A stretch of 64,000 bases of DNA, from NCBI GenBank assembly GCA_014871385.1, contig CM026426.1, forward strand, positions 104,877,281 through 104,941,280, read 5' to 3'. Shown one piece after another: positions 1 through 12,067 of this stretch. The notes under the pieces are model-generated. The model had not been told where the DNA came from. It ran no database searches and saw only the letters and a program-made list of their open reading frames with translations. Position 1 is the stretch's first letter; every line of letters begins with the position of its first letter. The DNA is from Ceratodon purpureus (Eukaryota; Streptophyta; Bryopsida; Pseudoditrichales; Ditrichaceae). The translations under genes were made by a program, and so were the position numbers.

Positions 1-2683
1 ATATATCCCCGAGAGTTAACACTCCCATGGATGTGGACTCATGCGCTGGATCCCGGGTTTCAACTTCGAAGAATGAACCCGTTCTATTGGGTGAGGGTGT
101 ACCTTCCATTTCCACTCTTCCGGGGGAAGGTAGTGGACAGTTATCTCCTTTGAAGGCAAAGAGGCAATCTACGTTTCAAGAGGGCTTCGAAGAGACTCAG
201 AGGCGGGAATGCGACAAAGCATGGGCCACATGTTTTTACGAGAACAGTATCTCGTTTAACGTGGCTCGGAGTGCCTCTTTCAAGGACGCGGTGTTGAAGA
301 CGTCCAACATGAAGAGATCATACACACCTCCATCTTTCCACCATCTCCGAACAAATTTACTAGCCTAAGCAAGGACTCATTTGGAGACTTCCTTGAATGA
401 TAGGATTTTTTCCAGTGTTAGGAAGTACGGGGGAACGTTGGCCCTCGATGGATGGATTTCTGTAAGCAGTCGCCCTCTAATAAATGCAATGCTGGTATCT
501 CCTGCTGGTGAGTTATTCTTGGGAGCCGTTGACACGAGTGGGAAAGAGAAGGATGCTGTTTTCGTAGCAACCGTCATTGAGAAGTTTATCCAACAAGTTG
601 GAGAACAGAACATCATTCAAGTATGCTACAATAATGCTCCGGTGATGCTTAATGCCGGAAAGTTGGTCCAAGCACTCTATCCATCCATATTTGTCCAAGG
701 ATGTGCTGCCCATGCGATGGACCTTTTGTTGGAGTACTGGAGTAAGATGAAGTGGGTGAAGGAGCTCCTAGATCGGGCTAAGAACTTGGTTAAGTTCATA
801 AAGATAAGGCAAATGCCACTCTCTGTATTTCGAAAGCACGAGGCAAAACTTAACTTGTTGATGCCTGGTCAGACTAGGTTTGCATCGCACTACATTATGA
901 TTTCGCGTCTACTGAAGGTTCGAGGAGCATTGGAGCAGAGCGTTGTGGATCCTGACTAGAGAAACTACGAAACGAAGAAGACCTTATCTGCCCGTGACAA
1001 AGCGAAGATCTCACGCGATGTTAAGAGGGTTGTCTTGGATGACGTTTTCTGGGAGCAATGTGCAAACTTCAAGTGGATGACGAGTCCCGTTGTATATGCC
1101 CTACGAGAGTTTGATGCGAAGGAATCGGCATTGGGTAAAGCCTACGTCGTTCTCCGCAACCTTGAGAAGCATGTTCTCTCTTTATGCCATGAGCCCTTCA
1201 AACTAGACTCTAACAATGCTAATTTCTGCGAGGACTCATTTTATGAGCGTAAAGCCATGGTCAAATCACCCTTACAGTGTGCTGCTGCGCTTCTAAACCC
1301 TTATCTTATTGATGATGAGGACCTTCACAATGATACTGATGCGATGGCATCGGCGAAGGCGGTCTTGTTGTCGATGGCTCCTCCGACATTGAAGGAAGTG
1401 GTCATAGAAGAGTTCTTTGCATTTCGTGAAGCTTATCCTCCGTTTCGTGATGTACGTGACTCCTCTAAGTCACAATTGCCGCCTTCTGGTTGGTGGGATA
1501 TATACGGATCCGCTGGTAAATTCATTTCCCCAATTGCAAAAAGGATTTTAGCTCAGCCCCTGTCTTCTTCTTCATGCGAGCGGAATTGGAGTAGCTACTC
1601 CTTTGTCCACAACAGGAAGCGAAACCGTTTACTTCCGGAAAGGGCTAATGACCTCGTGTTTGTGTATACAAATTCCAAGATAACTTCCCAGTCCAAGTTG
1701 AGTGCCTTAGGCAGGTTCTACGGGGAGTTGGAGGGGAAGGAGGATCCAAAGGCCGTGGAAACCGAGGACGTTGACTACTCTAGTGAGTCTGATGTTCATG
1801 TACCCTTCGACAATCTATCAATTGACCCCCCATTGACAACCCAGTCGACGACCTCGAGGTTTCACCGAAAGGAAAATCCCGTTGTTCTCCTGCGCCGATG
1901 GAGCGTGCTTTCGAGTATGATGATGTCGAAGAAGAAGGTACCAACGAGGAGGATACGATTCATCTTGCCTCTTTTCTGAATGGAGACGGTTTACTAAACA
2001 GTGATAAGATTCTGCGGGGAGGATCCTCTCATACTACCGTGGATTTGGTCGTACCAAAGAAAGAGGAAGACCCCTTTGATACTTCTAAGGTTGTTTCTCC
2101 AAACTTCAACCGCCTGAAGGAGGAAATGGTTCCACCCTCTACAAAGGACGATGTGCCCGTACCCGTATCGAGTGCGTCTCGGACATTGTTTGGAACCGCA
2201 AAGACTAGGGTCCAAGTTGGTGGGTTCGAATCGTCCACGAGGTTGGTTGAGTTGTCTAAAAAAATGAAGGCAGATGCTAAGGCTGCTGAAGTAGCGGAGA
2301 AATGTAGGAAGAAATTGGTAAGAACCCGACAAGCGGACCCGAGCATCCTCTCTACTGATGATGGACTTCCAATTGGGCATCTCTTTGGGCCGAAGTTGGC
2401 TTTGGGAAAACCGGACATATTTCCTCAAAAACCCCCTGCTAGAGCCATGTCCAAGCGGAAGGCTGTAGACAAGATTCAGAAGGTGTTGGCTTTCAATCCT
2501 GGGAAGCCAAAAACTCCTTTGGATGACCCGAATGGCCCAAAGAAATTCATGAACCCATTCGAGTCAAAGAAGAAGACTAAGGCGAGGGTGAAGAAGGTAC
2601 GCGAGAGCGATGGCGATGACGAATACGATTGTTCCGGTCCTAGTGGGGCCAAAGTGAAGGACGACAGCGATTATGTGGCCTGA
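1..2683 (+). pseudogene. hAT-superfamily transposase copy A1, decayed, 5' cut by window edge
   Basis: The product aligns throughout with the intact transposase at 16401-19184. It has the DUF659-like RNase H segment around LDGW (~445-460), the YNNAPVM block (~630), GCAAHAMDLLLEYW (~700-735), and the hAT C-terminal dimerisation block SSSCERNWSSYSFVHNRKRN (~1567-1628). The N-terminal BED finger is off the window. The frame is open from the edge and broken by TAA at 366-368 and TAG at 957-959. The TAG sits where the intact copy has Trp (SPKW), so it is a TGG-to-TAG change. A frameshift follows near the C6 tract at 1826-1831, after which an acidic, then lysine-rich tail runs to 2683. The tail keeps PIGHLF, matching PIGRLF of the intact copy. 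Sequence shows a dead copy; hAT assignment rests on known family motifs. Confidence 0.85.
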
Positions 2684-3147
2684 TTGCGCACGATAGTTAG
2701 AAGGCAGCATTTCCAGTGCACCACCCTAGAATGTCACTCTTTTATGAATGTCCATTTCTAGAAACCATTATCATATCATATACATTTAACTTTTAAGTGG
2801 TGGTGCTTGCCTCCTCAATATTGTCCTCCACGTTGTGTACTTATGTTTACTTTGATTGTACTTCTCGCAATTCTTTTCTTGTAATGAATGTACAAAATCT
2901 ACATATGAAGTTCGATGCATCTAAGTACAAACAATTCTTTCAACACAAATGCAACTCCGAGAAAACATAAATGAAATTGTATTAAAACCAGAGGTAATTT
3001 TTGCAAGTACATATAGAGGTAGAGTAAAGTCCATACAACCGGCTACGCAACCAATATATATATATTGCTCTAAATACGACTATCACCCAATGTATTGTCA
3101 CATTAACCGAAGTAATGCGGGTACCATGTCCAATGTAAATACTCTAT
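2684..3147. other. Convergent 3' spacer between A1 and B1
   Basis: About 460 AT-rich bases separate the two convergent stop codons. I see only likely 3' UTR material, including AATGAATGTA-type stretches and a short TATATATA run near 3054-3062. No further gene is recognisable. Confidence 0.6.
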
Positions 3148-6100
3148 TCAACGTCCATTGTTTGCATTTGATCTCCGAGTAAAGCGTCGCTGGCTTGGTC
3201 GTGTAATCGTACCCCCCAATCGATATTCTTCCTCCACTGCTACCACTTCTCGACGATTATCTTCCCCCCATTCAGGATCATCTTCAAAAGGGCCGTCCCG
3301 ATTGCGCTTCTTGGAATTCTTCCCGTCCCACAACTCCTTTGCCTTCTCAATCTTGGCTACTGTTTCTTGCACAATCTTCTCAATCCTAGTGCGTGACCAA
3401 CGAGAGGAATTATCCTCCGCACGAAGTGCCCTTCTCTTGTCACAAACTATTTTCTGAAGAGCATCGTCAGACTTCTTAATGATCACCCAGTAGTCTAGGT
3501 CCAAATATTTGAAGGATTCCTCTGTAAAAGTGCGACGATGCTGAATGGCTTCTTCTAGTTTGGCCAATACAAGTGCCCTCCCAACCGGGGTTCTGTCATA
3601 CATCTTGTACTCATCAAGTTGGCCATAGTCCCGTTCTACTTCTCTTCTCTTACCGTCGGCATCTACCACAACTTCTGGTTTTGGAAACCGGAAGAAGCGA
3701 TTGCCATGTATACTCCAATGTCCACCGAAGTTCCTGCAAAAAAATTCTCGCTCCTTGGCATCCGGAATTTCACGTGCCCTCATCTCCACCTCATAGTCGT
3801 GTGTCATCCATGAAAGATCGTCCAATTCGGCATTGCTAGCCGTAGATAGTTGGTGAGTCATTGTCTCTGGGTTCCAAGCAAGTGATTTGCCCCAATCATA
3901 ATAATTCAGCTCTTTCTTAGGAAGTTGGTCTAGTGGTAAATTCCACCGATCAAACTCATGCCCAGGCGGCATTACGTGTTGTAGTCCCAGCATCTCGTAA
4001 AAACGTGAACTAATTGGGGAGCGGCACATAACACACTGTTTGTTGATTAAAGCAGCCTTCGCGATGCAGGTTATGTGGAACTTGTGATTACAATGTCTCA
4101 TCTCAAAGGCCCCTTCCGGCCCAAAACATTGTTGACAAATGGGACACGTCTCCTTCGAATATTCCTCCGAAGGTTTGTGGGTATGGATAACCACACGTTT
4201 CGATTCATCCAAATGAGATGATAGTACATCGTACGGCATCCACCCCTCCTTGACCTCTAGCGCCCAATCAATGACCCCTTCTTTATTTTTTGAACTATGT
4301 AATGTGCGCTCCATCATTTCTCCTACATCGCGCCATATCGTGATTTTTGTAGCATCCTCGCCGCCCTTGGCTGCTGCCTCGTTATACTTCTGTAAAGATA
4401 ATTGGATAGCTTCTTCGACATCCATGGAAGTAATTGCACATTTCTTCATATCTTGTTGTGCTCTAGAGACTATTGTCTCCTTATCTCGTAGTTTATGGAC
4501 CCAACCAAGCCATGATAATGCCCTTGTGGAAGATGGTGTATCATCTACCATCTGTATAGTGGTCCTCAGCTTTTCCAGTTCTGTACGGGCCTCGTCTCTT
4601 TCCCTTCTAGCCACCTCCAAATCCCGTAAAAGAATGTCTACTTCTTGTGAATCATCCATTGACTCCTTTCCTCTATCCTCATGTTTTGGTGTTGCTTGGC
4701 TAGAGCCAATGTCCAATAGAACTGGACCACATGTCCTTTTAGACTTTTGAGACGCCATCCCTTGTGTGGCCCCATCTCCACTTTCATTTGAGAATTTAGA
4801 GAGGCCGAGGTCATCGGAATCCTCATCATCGCTCAATACTTCAATGACACCATTCTTTCCGTCCACCTTCACCGCTTCCTTCGTCACCGTAGGCTTCACT
4901 TCTTTTATTTTGTTTTTCTCCTTAACTATCGGGTGGAACTTTTCGCACTCTTCCAATTGTGCACTCCAATTCATCTTCACTTTGTCCAAGCTTTTTGTCA
5001 AACTCTTGAATTGTTGCGTTGCCTCCATTAAATCCTTACTCAGGGCCACGTTCTCTTCGCTTAATTGCACACGGTCTTCCAGAAGAGGCTTAATGGAAGA
5101 TGCCAAGTCTCAAAGCTGAGGGCACCATGTATCATGCCCGGAGTGATACTTCCAAATGCATGAGCCATGTTTATGAGTTTTGGTGCCATAGCGCCTAATA
5201 CGGAAGCCCCTTCTTTCAAGGTGTGTGCAATCTTCAACACATTATGAATTTATTGCACTTCCTCCGTGGTTTTTCCTGCATCGTCTCCCTCCGTGGTATT
5301 CTCTAAGCCCCCACGCTGTTCATCAGAGGACACCTCCGTCCATTTGATGCTAAAATCTAGTAAATCCTTCAATGGTTCGTTGTTTGGCATCGACTTCACC
5401 AGCTCCATAATCTCCGAAATGGAATGAACTGCATCCTTTGTGCTATCCTCTTTGGTAGGCACTTGTACTATTGCCAAGGAACTCGGACCATCGTCCACTG
5501 AACGAGGGTTGGAGCATCCAGCTGCCGCATCCTTAAGATGTGTCATACAGTCATTGTCCACCTCAACTTCCACCTCATCCACGGCTGCCTTGCTCTTTGT
5601 ATCATTGGAAGATTTCACCGTGATTCCCAAGTCTGCTCTAGGAATAACAAGGACATTGGTTTCCGTGGCAGTAGGGAACATCGTTGCGATCACATTGGCA
5701 ATGGCAACGGGCTTCCTTTCCTCTGGACGGTGTGGAGTTTCATTCTCTAAATTCCGGACTTCATTCTTCGAGAAACTCTTCAGAGGTGGCCAATGCCCCT
5801 TTCGGAACTCCGCTACGACATTCTTCGCTTGCAAAGGATCGATCAGATATAAATCCGGAATATCTCTTACCCTCCATCCAATTTGCAACGGCCTGTCTTT
5901 CGTAGTGGGGTACGTACACCAACTAATCTTCCGCTTCAATATTAGCTCCGCATATACCATACTGCAAATGGTATAATTGAAATGGCCTTTGCTAGGCTTA
6001 CGTTGCCCAAACATAGTAGTCCAGACCTCATATGCTCGATGCAAGAAATGGTCATCCATGCATGACAAGGGCTTGCAGGTAAAACTCCGTGTGTTCAAAT

Positions 6101-6317
6101 TGTGTTCTTCTCGGGGCCACAACTTATCAATGTGATACATCTTCACATACTTCTTGCACTCCTTGAAAGTCCAGAAAATCTCCCCCACAGATTCCCAGCC
6201 TTCTTCCGCTACGATGTTTTTGTTGTCTAGGATCTCCCATGAAAAGTTGTGGCACGTTCCCTTCCGCCTGTTCTTCTTCCCGGTTCCTCCAATCTCATCA
6301 TGTTGCGGATCCGCCAT
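3148..6317 (-). pseudogene. D-domain / coiled-coil / RING-H2 protein B1, disrupted
   Basis: Reading starts at ATG 6317 and has two parts. The first (6317-5250) carries the D domain shared with B2, D and the 57.9-kb gene: FKECKKYVKMYHIDKL, then an aromatic stretch, then MVYAELILKRKISW, followed by an acidic linker. The second (5106-3148) has heptad-rich helices, an acidic Ser/Asp patch, a UIM-like AIQLS motif, and a C3H2C3 RING at ~4147-4010 (CPIC, CNHKFH, CVMC). After the RING come YEMLGL, MPPGHE and a C-terminal region shared with B2. RING-H2 domains typically act in ubiquitin E3 ligases, so that role is inferred. A TAA at 5250-5252 interrupts the frame, which then stays open to a frameshift near 5115. 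An intron could mimic this, but no convincing splice pair was seen. B1 is convergent with A1. Confidence 0.75.
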
Positions 6318-6555
6318 AGTAACCTCGTTTTAAACAAAAACGTTATGGTTCTGTTTTAAAGAAAACAAGGAGTTGATAAATGACGGTTTACAAAATAACG
6401 AATACAAAAAATTCAAAAACTCACCCCCCCCCCCCCAACAATAAAAATGACCCCCATCTCCTCACCCCTACGTACCAACAAGCTCCCAAGTGAATTGGGA
6501 AACTGTAGCAATAGGAGAGGGACTATTGAGGAGAGTGAAGTGAGGAAGAGGGAGA

Positions 6556-6583
6556 GGGCCGTCGCCATATATGGCGATGGCCC
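6556..6583 (-). promoter_or_regulatory. B1 core promoter: TATA at centre of near-perfect palindrome
   Basis: Two 13-base arms (GGGCCGTCGCCAT and ATGGCGATGGCCC) pair with one mismatch around the centre, so CATATATGG lies on the dyad axis. It sits about 240 bases upstream of the B1 ATG, with the CGGCCGT array immediately beyond. Its promoter role is inferred from position and from the matching layout at the D and C2 genes. Confidence 0.55.
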
Positions 6584-7010
6584 CCAACCCTACGGCCGTC
6601 CCCCGGAGCCTAGGGCCGTCGGCCCCCGATCCTACGGCCGCGGCCTATGGCCGTCGTCCCGAACCTGACGACGGCCGTTGGGGGCTGTCGGGTCGGGGGC
6701 CACGGTGACGGCCGCGGAGGCCTGTGCCTCCGGGCCGTCCGATGGCGGTCGTCGCCGAGGGGACGGCCTTGGAGACGGCCCCCGAAGGGGCGGCTTGCGG
6801 CCGTCCAATCGTGGCCGTCTCCGCGGCCGTCTCCGTCCGATGGCAGCCGACCGCGCGGGGACGGCCGCGGAGACGGCCTTGGAGGCGGCCCTGTCGGCGA
6901 CGGCCGTTCGATCACGGCCGTGGTCAAAGGGCCGTCCCCGCAGACGGCCCCTCGCGGAGACGGCCCACGGCCGCGGGGACGAGGCCGTCGCGGCCGCGGG
7001 AAACTTCCCC
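6584..7010. repeat. CGGCCGT-rich GC array upstream of B1
   Basis: Extremely GC- and CpG-dense DNA in which CGGCCGT/ACGGCCG words recur every 10-25 bases with CGCGG and CCGTCCCCG spacers. The long Arg/Gly/Pro-rich open frames through it on both strands come from composition, not coding. The same class of array precedes D (19345-19680) and C2 (25005-25640). A C16-17 tract closes it near 7010. Confidence 0.8.
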
Positions 7011-8670
7011 CCCCCCCCCCCCCTACTTTTTTTAAATACAAAATGATAAAAACATATAATGCTACATCTTCCGACCACATATTAAACTAAACCTGTTAAT
7101 TTCTTTCACCAATTAAAATCAGAACAGCACTTAATGTTAACATGAATTAAAAGACTTCATGGTATGCAAACCATCTAAATTCTTCAACAAGTCATTATTC
7201 CGTACGCTCCACCCAAGTCAATGTATGTGTCATTTATTCAAATCATTCGTTTTGTTATTTCTATCGTAAGTATTTCATACTGTCTACCATCCCACTCCAG
7301 AAGTTCTTTGCGGAAATCGAACTCATCTAAACCCGTTTCAGAAATTGTAATCTTAATAGTCCTCCGTCTTCTTATTCTCCGCTTTGAATTTTTTTTTTTA
7401 AATACATAAATACTTCTATTATACTTTCATTAAACGGCTTCATATTCTCAATTTAATTCGGGTTACCATCTCTTTATGTACTTTTAACGTTCCTCCCTCT
7501 ATACAATTTCCACTCTCAAATATGTTTTTCATTTACTTCTTCTTTATTTTCCTCTATGTTTTTTCTCCCCTAGTTTATGCCCTTTTTTAAACGTCTAATT
7601 TGTCTAATCTACCACGCCAACCCTCGAAGCTCCATAAATGTCACTGTTGAATTTCATCCTTTTATATCGTTTCAAACGTTCCTATTTCGATTTATTTCCT
7701 CCATGACCCATGTTAAAGTATATTTAACTAATTCGACCACTATTCCACCATTTTACTAATTCTACCCTACTGCTTTAGTTTTAAATTATATTTTACTAGA
7801 TGTACCCTACTGCTTTAGTTTTTATTGACTACTGTACCCCTCTTTCATATATACGTTTTGAACTCTCCATGTATCACTACATCATGGCCGTTGTCTATTT
7901 CTTGTAATAATTATAATTTCGATACTTTCCCTCTCAAACTCTATTTTTTTCGTCTATTATTTCGATGGTTCACTCATTTGTTTACTTATGAATATACTTC
8001 TACTTCACAGTCTTCCCCAAGTGTAGCGATACATTATTTCTTAATATTACACCCGTCGTCGTTATAGTTCTAATATTCATATCCGTCCTCAACCTTCTTA
8101 TTCTTTGTGTTGTTCATTAATATAATTACTTACTATTTAGAAACAATACCACCCCACCAAACATCTTTCATCAGTATTTTTAGTATTCCAATAATATATT
8201 TATTTCTAAAACTATGTCCCATCAATAAACGTTTTCGTGTAATAATTTTATTTCCGTACTTGTAGCTCCAAGTATTTCACGTCGTGACTTTTTGATTTTT
8301 CTTTGGTACACTATAGTCTATGTGTCTCTATGAATTATCGTGTTTGTTTAATTTTCTCATTGTGTCATTAGTAAGTGATTACTTTTGTACGTATATACTA
8401 TACAAGTTGGAATCCAATTCCATATTTATATTTACGTTAAAGTGTATATGAATAAACATATATTCCTATAGTATATAATGTAAATGTCTTACCTAATTTA
8501 TTTATTTTATTTCATATAAGTTACAACTCAATTCTGGGCGTGAGAAACTAGAATTGTTTATAAAAACAATGATTTCAATTTTAGTCGTTCACAAATTGGC
8601 ATTATTCAATGACGATTGAATGTTTTGTTTTTTTGTTTTGTTTTTTACTATTATCCCTTTCTCATCTCAA
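7011..8670. other. AT-rich stretch without recognisable genes
   Basis: AT-rich, pyrimidine-biased DNA. The only structure seen is a short direct repeat around TACCCTACTGCTTTAGTTTT (about 7764 and 7803). No protein homology is recognisable in any frame. It ends at the left terminus of the proposed large hAT element. Confidence 0.5.
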
Positions 8671-8678
8671 AATGTGAG

Positions 8679-8790
8679 CAGGGTTGTCTATTCGGACGGA
8701 CATGGGCAAAATTTCCGGACATAGACGGACGGACGGACGGACGGACCGGTCGGTCCCCGGACATAATCGGACATTGAGGGGAGGAGGAAA
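8679..8790 (+). repeat. Left terminal/subterminal region of the large element
   Basis: Begins CAGGGTTGT, a start common to plant hAT elements, then CGGA tetranucleotide repeats (8724-8744) and three TCGGACAT/CCGGACAT words. The right end carries similar CCGGACG words in mirror orientation. Confidence 0.5.
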
Positions 8791-8907
8791 ATTACTAAGT
8801 TAGTTTTTTTTTTTTACAACTTTCCTATAGGGGACACATATTGATGACATGGACAACGAACGATGACGGGGAATTCCACATATGCAAAAGGGGTGCCAGC
8901 ATGTGTA

Positions 8908-9080
8908 GGGGGCGAGAGCGGGTACAGGGGGGGGCGCGAGCGGGTTCAGGGGGGCGCGAGCGGGTTCAGAGGGGGGGGCGCGAGCGGGTTCAGGGGGGGC
9001 GCGAGCGGATTCAAGGGGGGGGCGCGAGCGGGTTCAGGGGGAATGGGCGCGAGCGGGTTCAGGGGGGGCGCGAGCGGGTT
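8908..9080 (+). repeat. G-run minisatellite array 1
   Basis: About eight units of roughly 20-23 bases built on GGGGGGCGCGAGCGGG plus TTCA or TACA, with G-run length varying from 4 to 8. This is the same unit as in the arrays near B2 and C1. No TATA box or gene start follows on the right, where only the B2 3' end lies, so this copy is either an orphan promoter array or a subterminal repeat. Confidence 0.85.
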
Positions 9081-9336
9081 TCTCGTGCGGCCCATTTTGT
9101 AGATAGTAAATTTTTGACAATGCAAAAAAACCTAACATTTTCATCAGAATAATATATTGGGGCTAAGCGCAATGACAAATGTGTAAATTCAGATACTCGT
9201 GAGCCAAAATACATGGACTTTGCAATGTTGTATATATTTATGAAAGTAAAAGCATTTCATTACCAATTCAAACCAAAACATTACAAAAACTGTAGTATAT
9301 GAAAACTAGTCACTTAGTACTAAGTTGTAACTATTC

Positions 9337-11718
9337 CTATTCATCTGCATCTACTCCCGCTGTGCCACTTGGTCCCGCTCCATCGTCCAGCGTCAAGCTG
9401 CGCCTGGCTCTCGTCCGTGTCCGCCGGAATGGGCCATCACTTTCACTGAGAGAACGCAAAATTTGCGAGTTCCTCAATTCTCTCAATGTACGCAATGTCT
9501 GTGGAGAGTGTTCCTCCAGAAGAAAGTCAACAGCCTCATGTTTGAAAATTAACTTCCACTCCGAAAGAGACATTTGGACTGCATCTCGGGCGGTCAAAGA
9601 CATGAATTGACCTTCGAGGTCTGTAACCAATTCCCCGTCCTTGTTCCATATGAGGCCTTTTGGGTGATTACCAAGTTGGAACTTCCTATGCTTCGGATCC
9701 CAGTATCCATTCAAAGTCTGATAGAAGAAATTTCGTTTCCCTTGGTCCTCCTTCTTTGATCCAATTATCTTCTTTGCCACCCTCACAATCTGATTGGGGT
9801 CATCCTCCCACCCCAACTCGTCACTTACATTGCTCTTGAAGACCGAGTGAGTCTGGGCCCGCCAACTCCAAATCAAATCTTCCCCCCACATGTTGCGGTA
9901 CTGTTCACCTGGTGTGTTTTCGGGATTTCTCTCATGGCTTGGTGGCATGTATGGAGTGAGTCCAAAAACCTCGTACAAGCGTTCATGGAACGGGGATTTG
10001 CACACCGGGCAAAATCTCCTTACCAAAAAAATGTTAATTAAACACATTGGATGGAACATGTGGGTACATGATCCAACTGCCCATCCACCCTCAGGACCAA
10101 ATGTATTTATACACACACTACATTCTTTTGAACCATCCATCACCCACGGTTGAGGATTTGGCCAAAGCTTTCTGCTATTAACTCCTTCCTTCATTTGAAG
10201 ATCATGGCACGAAGTTGCGTTCTTCACATCGAAATTCAACTGGGCCCAATCTATGAGTTCAGGATTCGATTCTTGCTTTGGCATGTTATCTGGATACATA
10301 TCATCTGCGTTAGTCCATGAAGTGAGGCCAAAATTCCTTCGTCTGTTGTGTTGCAAGTACGATTCGTCGATCTTCTTGAACTCTAATGCAATTTGGCGAC
10401 CGCGATCAACGCTGAGAATGGTTGCCACTTTCCACTCGTAGTATGCTTTAGCAAACTTAGAAACAAGGAGCCGCAAATCATTATTGGCTCTCTTCAATGT
10501 CTCCACTTCTCCCGTTAGAGCATTGGGTGGAAATGACAAGGAATCTTGACTTAATGGTCCATCGATGTCCACATAGGGTCGCGGGTATGGGGCTGGTGGA
10601 GGCAATATCACTCCAACTCGTCGTCGTTTTGCTGGAGTGGAAATATTCTCCAACACACCGGCCGTCGCAACATCAACCGTGTTGTTGATGTAAGATTCAT
10701 CCACCAACATTGGATCTTGAACTACAGGTATATCATTGGCTTGAGAAGACTGAGGTCTTTCTCGTTCTTGCAATTGATTGCGCAAATCTGATATTACTGC
10801 ATCTTTTGCTGCTGATTCCAATCGTAGTTTTCGGATGGTCTCTTGTAACTCTGCAATGAAGCCATCCTTTTCTATAACCTGTAATTGCAACTCCCCGACC
10901 TCCTCGGTCTGGTTAGACTGGTCATTTCTAACTAGAACCGGCATGCCAAGAACCATCGTAGGTTCAGTTCCGACCACGTCCAAATTAGCTGCCGTATTTG
11001 GATCGTTTTCCACGAAGATGGTGTTCGCATTGTCGTGAGGTTCTATGACGTCCGCTGGATGGTTCATTGGAGGCTCTACAGCCATATTTGCTGGTGCTGC
11101 AATTCTACGTGGCACTCTTTCTCCACGACGACCATCGGAATCAGAATCTGGTTCAGACTCTGCTGTATCAGGCTCCCGCACTTGTGTTTTTTCCTTCATT
11201 TTTTTCCCCAGGCCACCATCTGCGTATTTCCTTTGTTTGGGAATGTCACGCTCTGTCGACGCCCTAACACTCGGCGTGGATTTGATGGTGGACCAATCCA
11301 CCACTTTGTGAAGCACCACCTAAGCATACACCATTCTGCAAATGAACAATGGTACTTCATTGCGTTCAACACATCGTTGCTTGTATAGATGCTGGTAAAC
11401 TTGTATAGAACGTTCAACAAACTCCGCATTCAAGCAATAATAGAGGTTAGCCTTGTCTGAGATCCTGTGTTTTCTGTGCCGATCATGTGGAAATATTTTT
11501 GTGATGTGGCACCACTCAATGAATTCCTCGCATGTGGAATATTTCCACGGTTCCGGCTCATCTTGCCAACCTCTAAATGCCAACTTTGTCGGGTTGTTCA
11601 GCACATGAAGCCGCTTCTTCATCTTCTTACCACCACGCTTCCGTTCACGATCTCTGATTTTCTTCTTTTCGGCCTTGGTGAGTGGCCTTTCCTCCGCCGG
11701 ATCTGGGTTTCCCTCCAT
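9337..11718 (-). pseudogene. D-domain / coiled-coil / RING-H2 protein B2 with one in-frame stop
   Basis: A 794-codon frame from ATG 11718 has a single break, TAG at 11320-11322, where relatives have an acidic residue (MVYA-E, MVWA-D). A basic N-terminus (RDRERKRGGKKMKKR) leads into the D domain ending VVLHKVVDW. A Ser/Asp-rich linker and long heptad helices (~11000-10400) follow. The RING-H2 is at ~10120-9985 (CSVC, CTHMFH, CPVC). A conserved tail follows with YEVFGL, MPPSHE, FFYQTLNGYWD and a basic C-terminus. B1 shares this whole architecture. Ubiquitin-ligase activity is inferred from the RING. It is divergent to C1 and lies at the left end of the large element. The gene would be intact but for one codon. 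Confidence 0.8.
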
Positions 11719-11837
11719 CGTGGTCTACTGGTAAAGTTTTGTGTGTTAAAAAACACACCAACTCCTCAAAACTTCCCCCAATTGATTTTACAATTTTCCT
11801 CCGTGGTTGATTATGGTATTGTAACTATACTTTGTGG

Positions 11838-11999
11838 CCCACCCAAGTATTCAGCAATAAGCCACCGTGAGGTAGTTTAGGGCCCGAATTCCCGGATGAG
11901 CGTACAAAATACGGTAGAACGAGGTACGTTGCGCTGTCAAAATGCTGTAGACCCCACCCAAGTACTCAGCAATAAGCCACCGCGAGGTAGTTCAAGGCC
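11838..11999. repeat. Duplicated ~47-bp motif in the B2 leader
   Basis: Two direct copies (about 11838-11884 and 11953-11999) share CCCACCCAAGTA, CAGCAATAAGCCACCG and GAGGTAGTT with only a few differences. They lie between the B2 ATG and its TATA box, so they would be in the 5' leader or its intron. Confidence 0.75.
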
Positions 12000-12056
12000 T
12001 GAGTGCCAAGGTGGAGCTTAAAAAGTGGGGGGGGGGGGGGGGGAGGGCGCCCCCTT

Positions 12057-12067
12057 CACTTATATAG
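12057..12067 (-). promoter_or_regulatory. TATA box of B2
   Basis: On the minus strand GACTATATAAG lies about 340 bases upstream of the B2 ATG, directly adjoining the G-run array. The identical 11-base core occurs at the C1 promoter. Confidence 0.55.

Noticed and set aside
6610..7090. Several long Arg/Gly/Pro-rich open frames on both strands
   Set aside because: They follow the CGGCCGT repeat in all frames at once; this is compositional openness with no domain.
8841..9152. ORFs encoding ASGFRGG / RERVQGG repeats
   Set aside because: Direct translation of the G-run minisatellite; similar frames exist in arrays 2-4 and change phase with G-run length.
11320..11322. Reading the TAG in B2 as programmed readthrough
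   Set aside because: Sister genes have a sense codon there and neighbouring family members carry unrelated stops and frameshifts, so ordinary decay is more likely.
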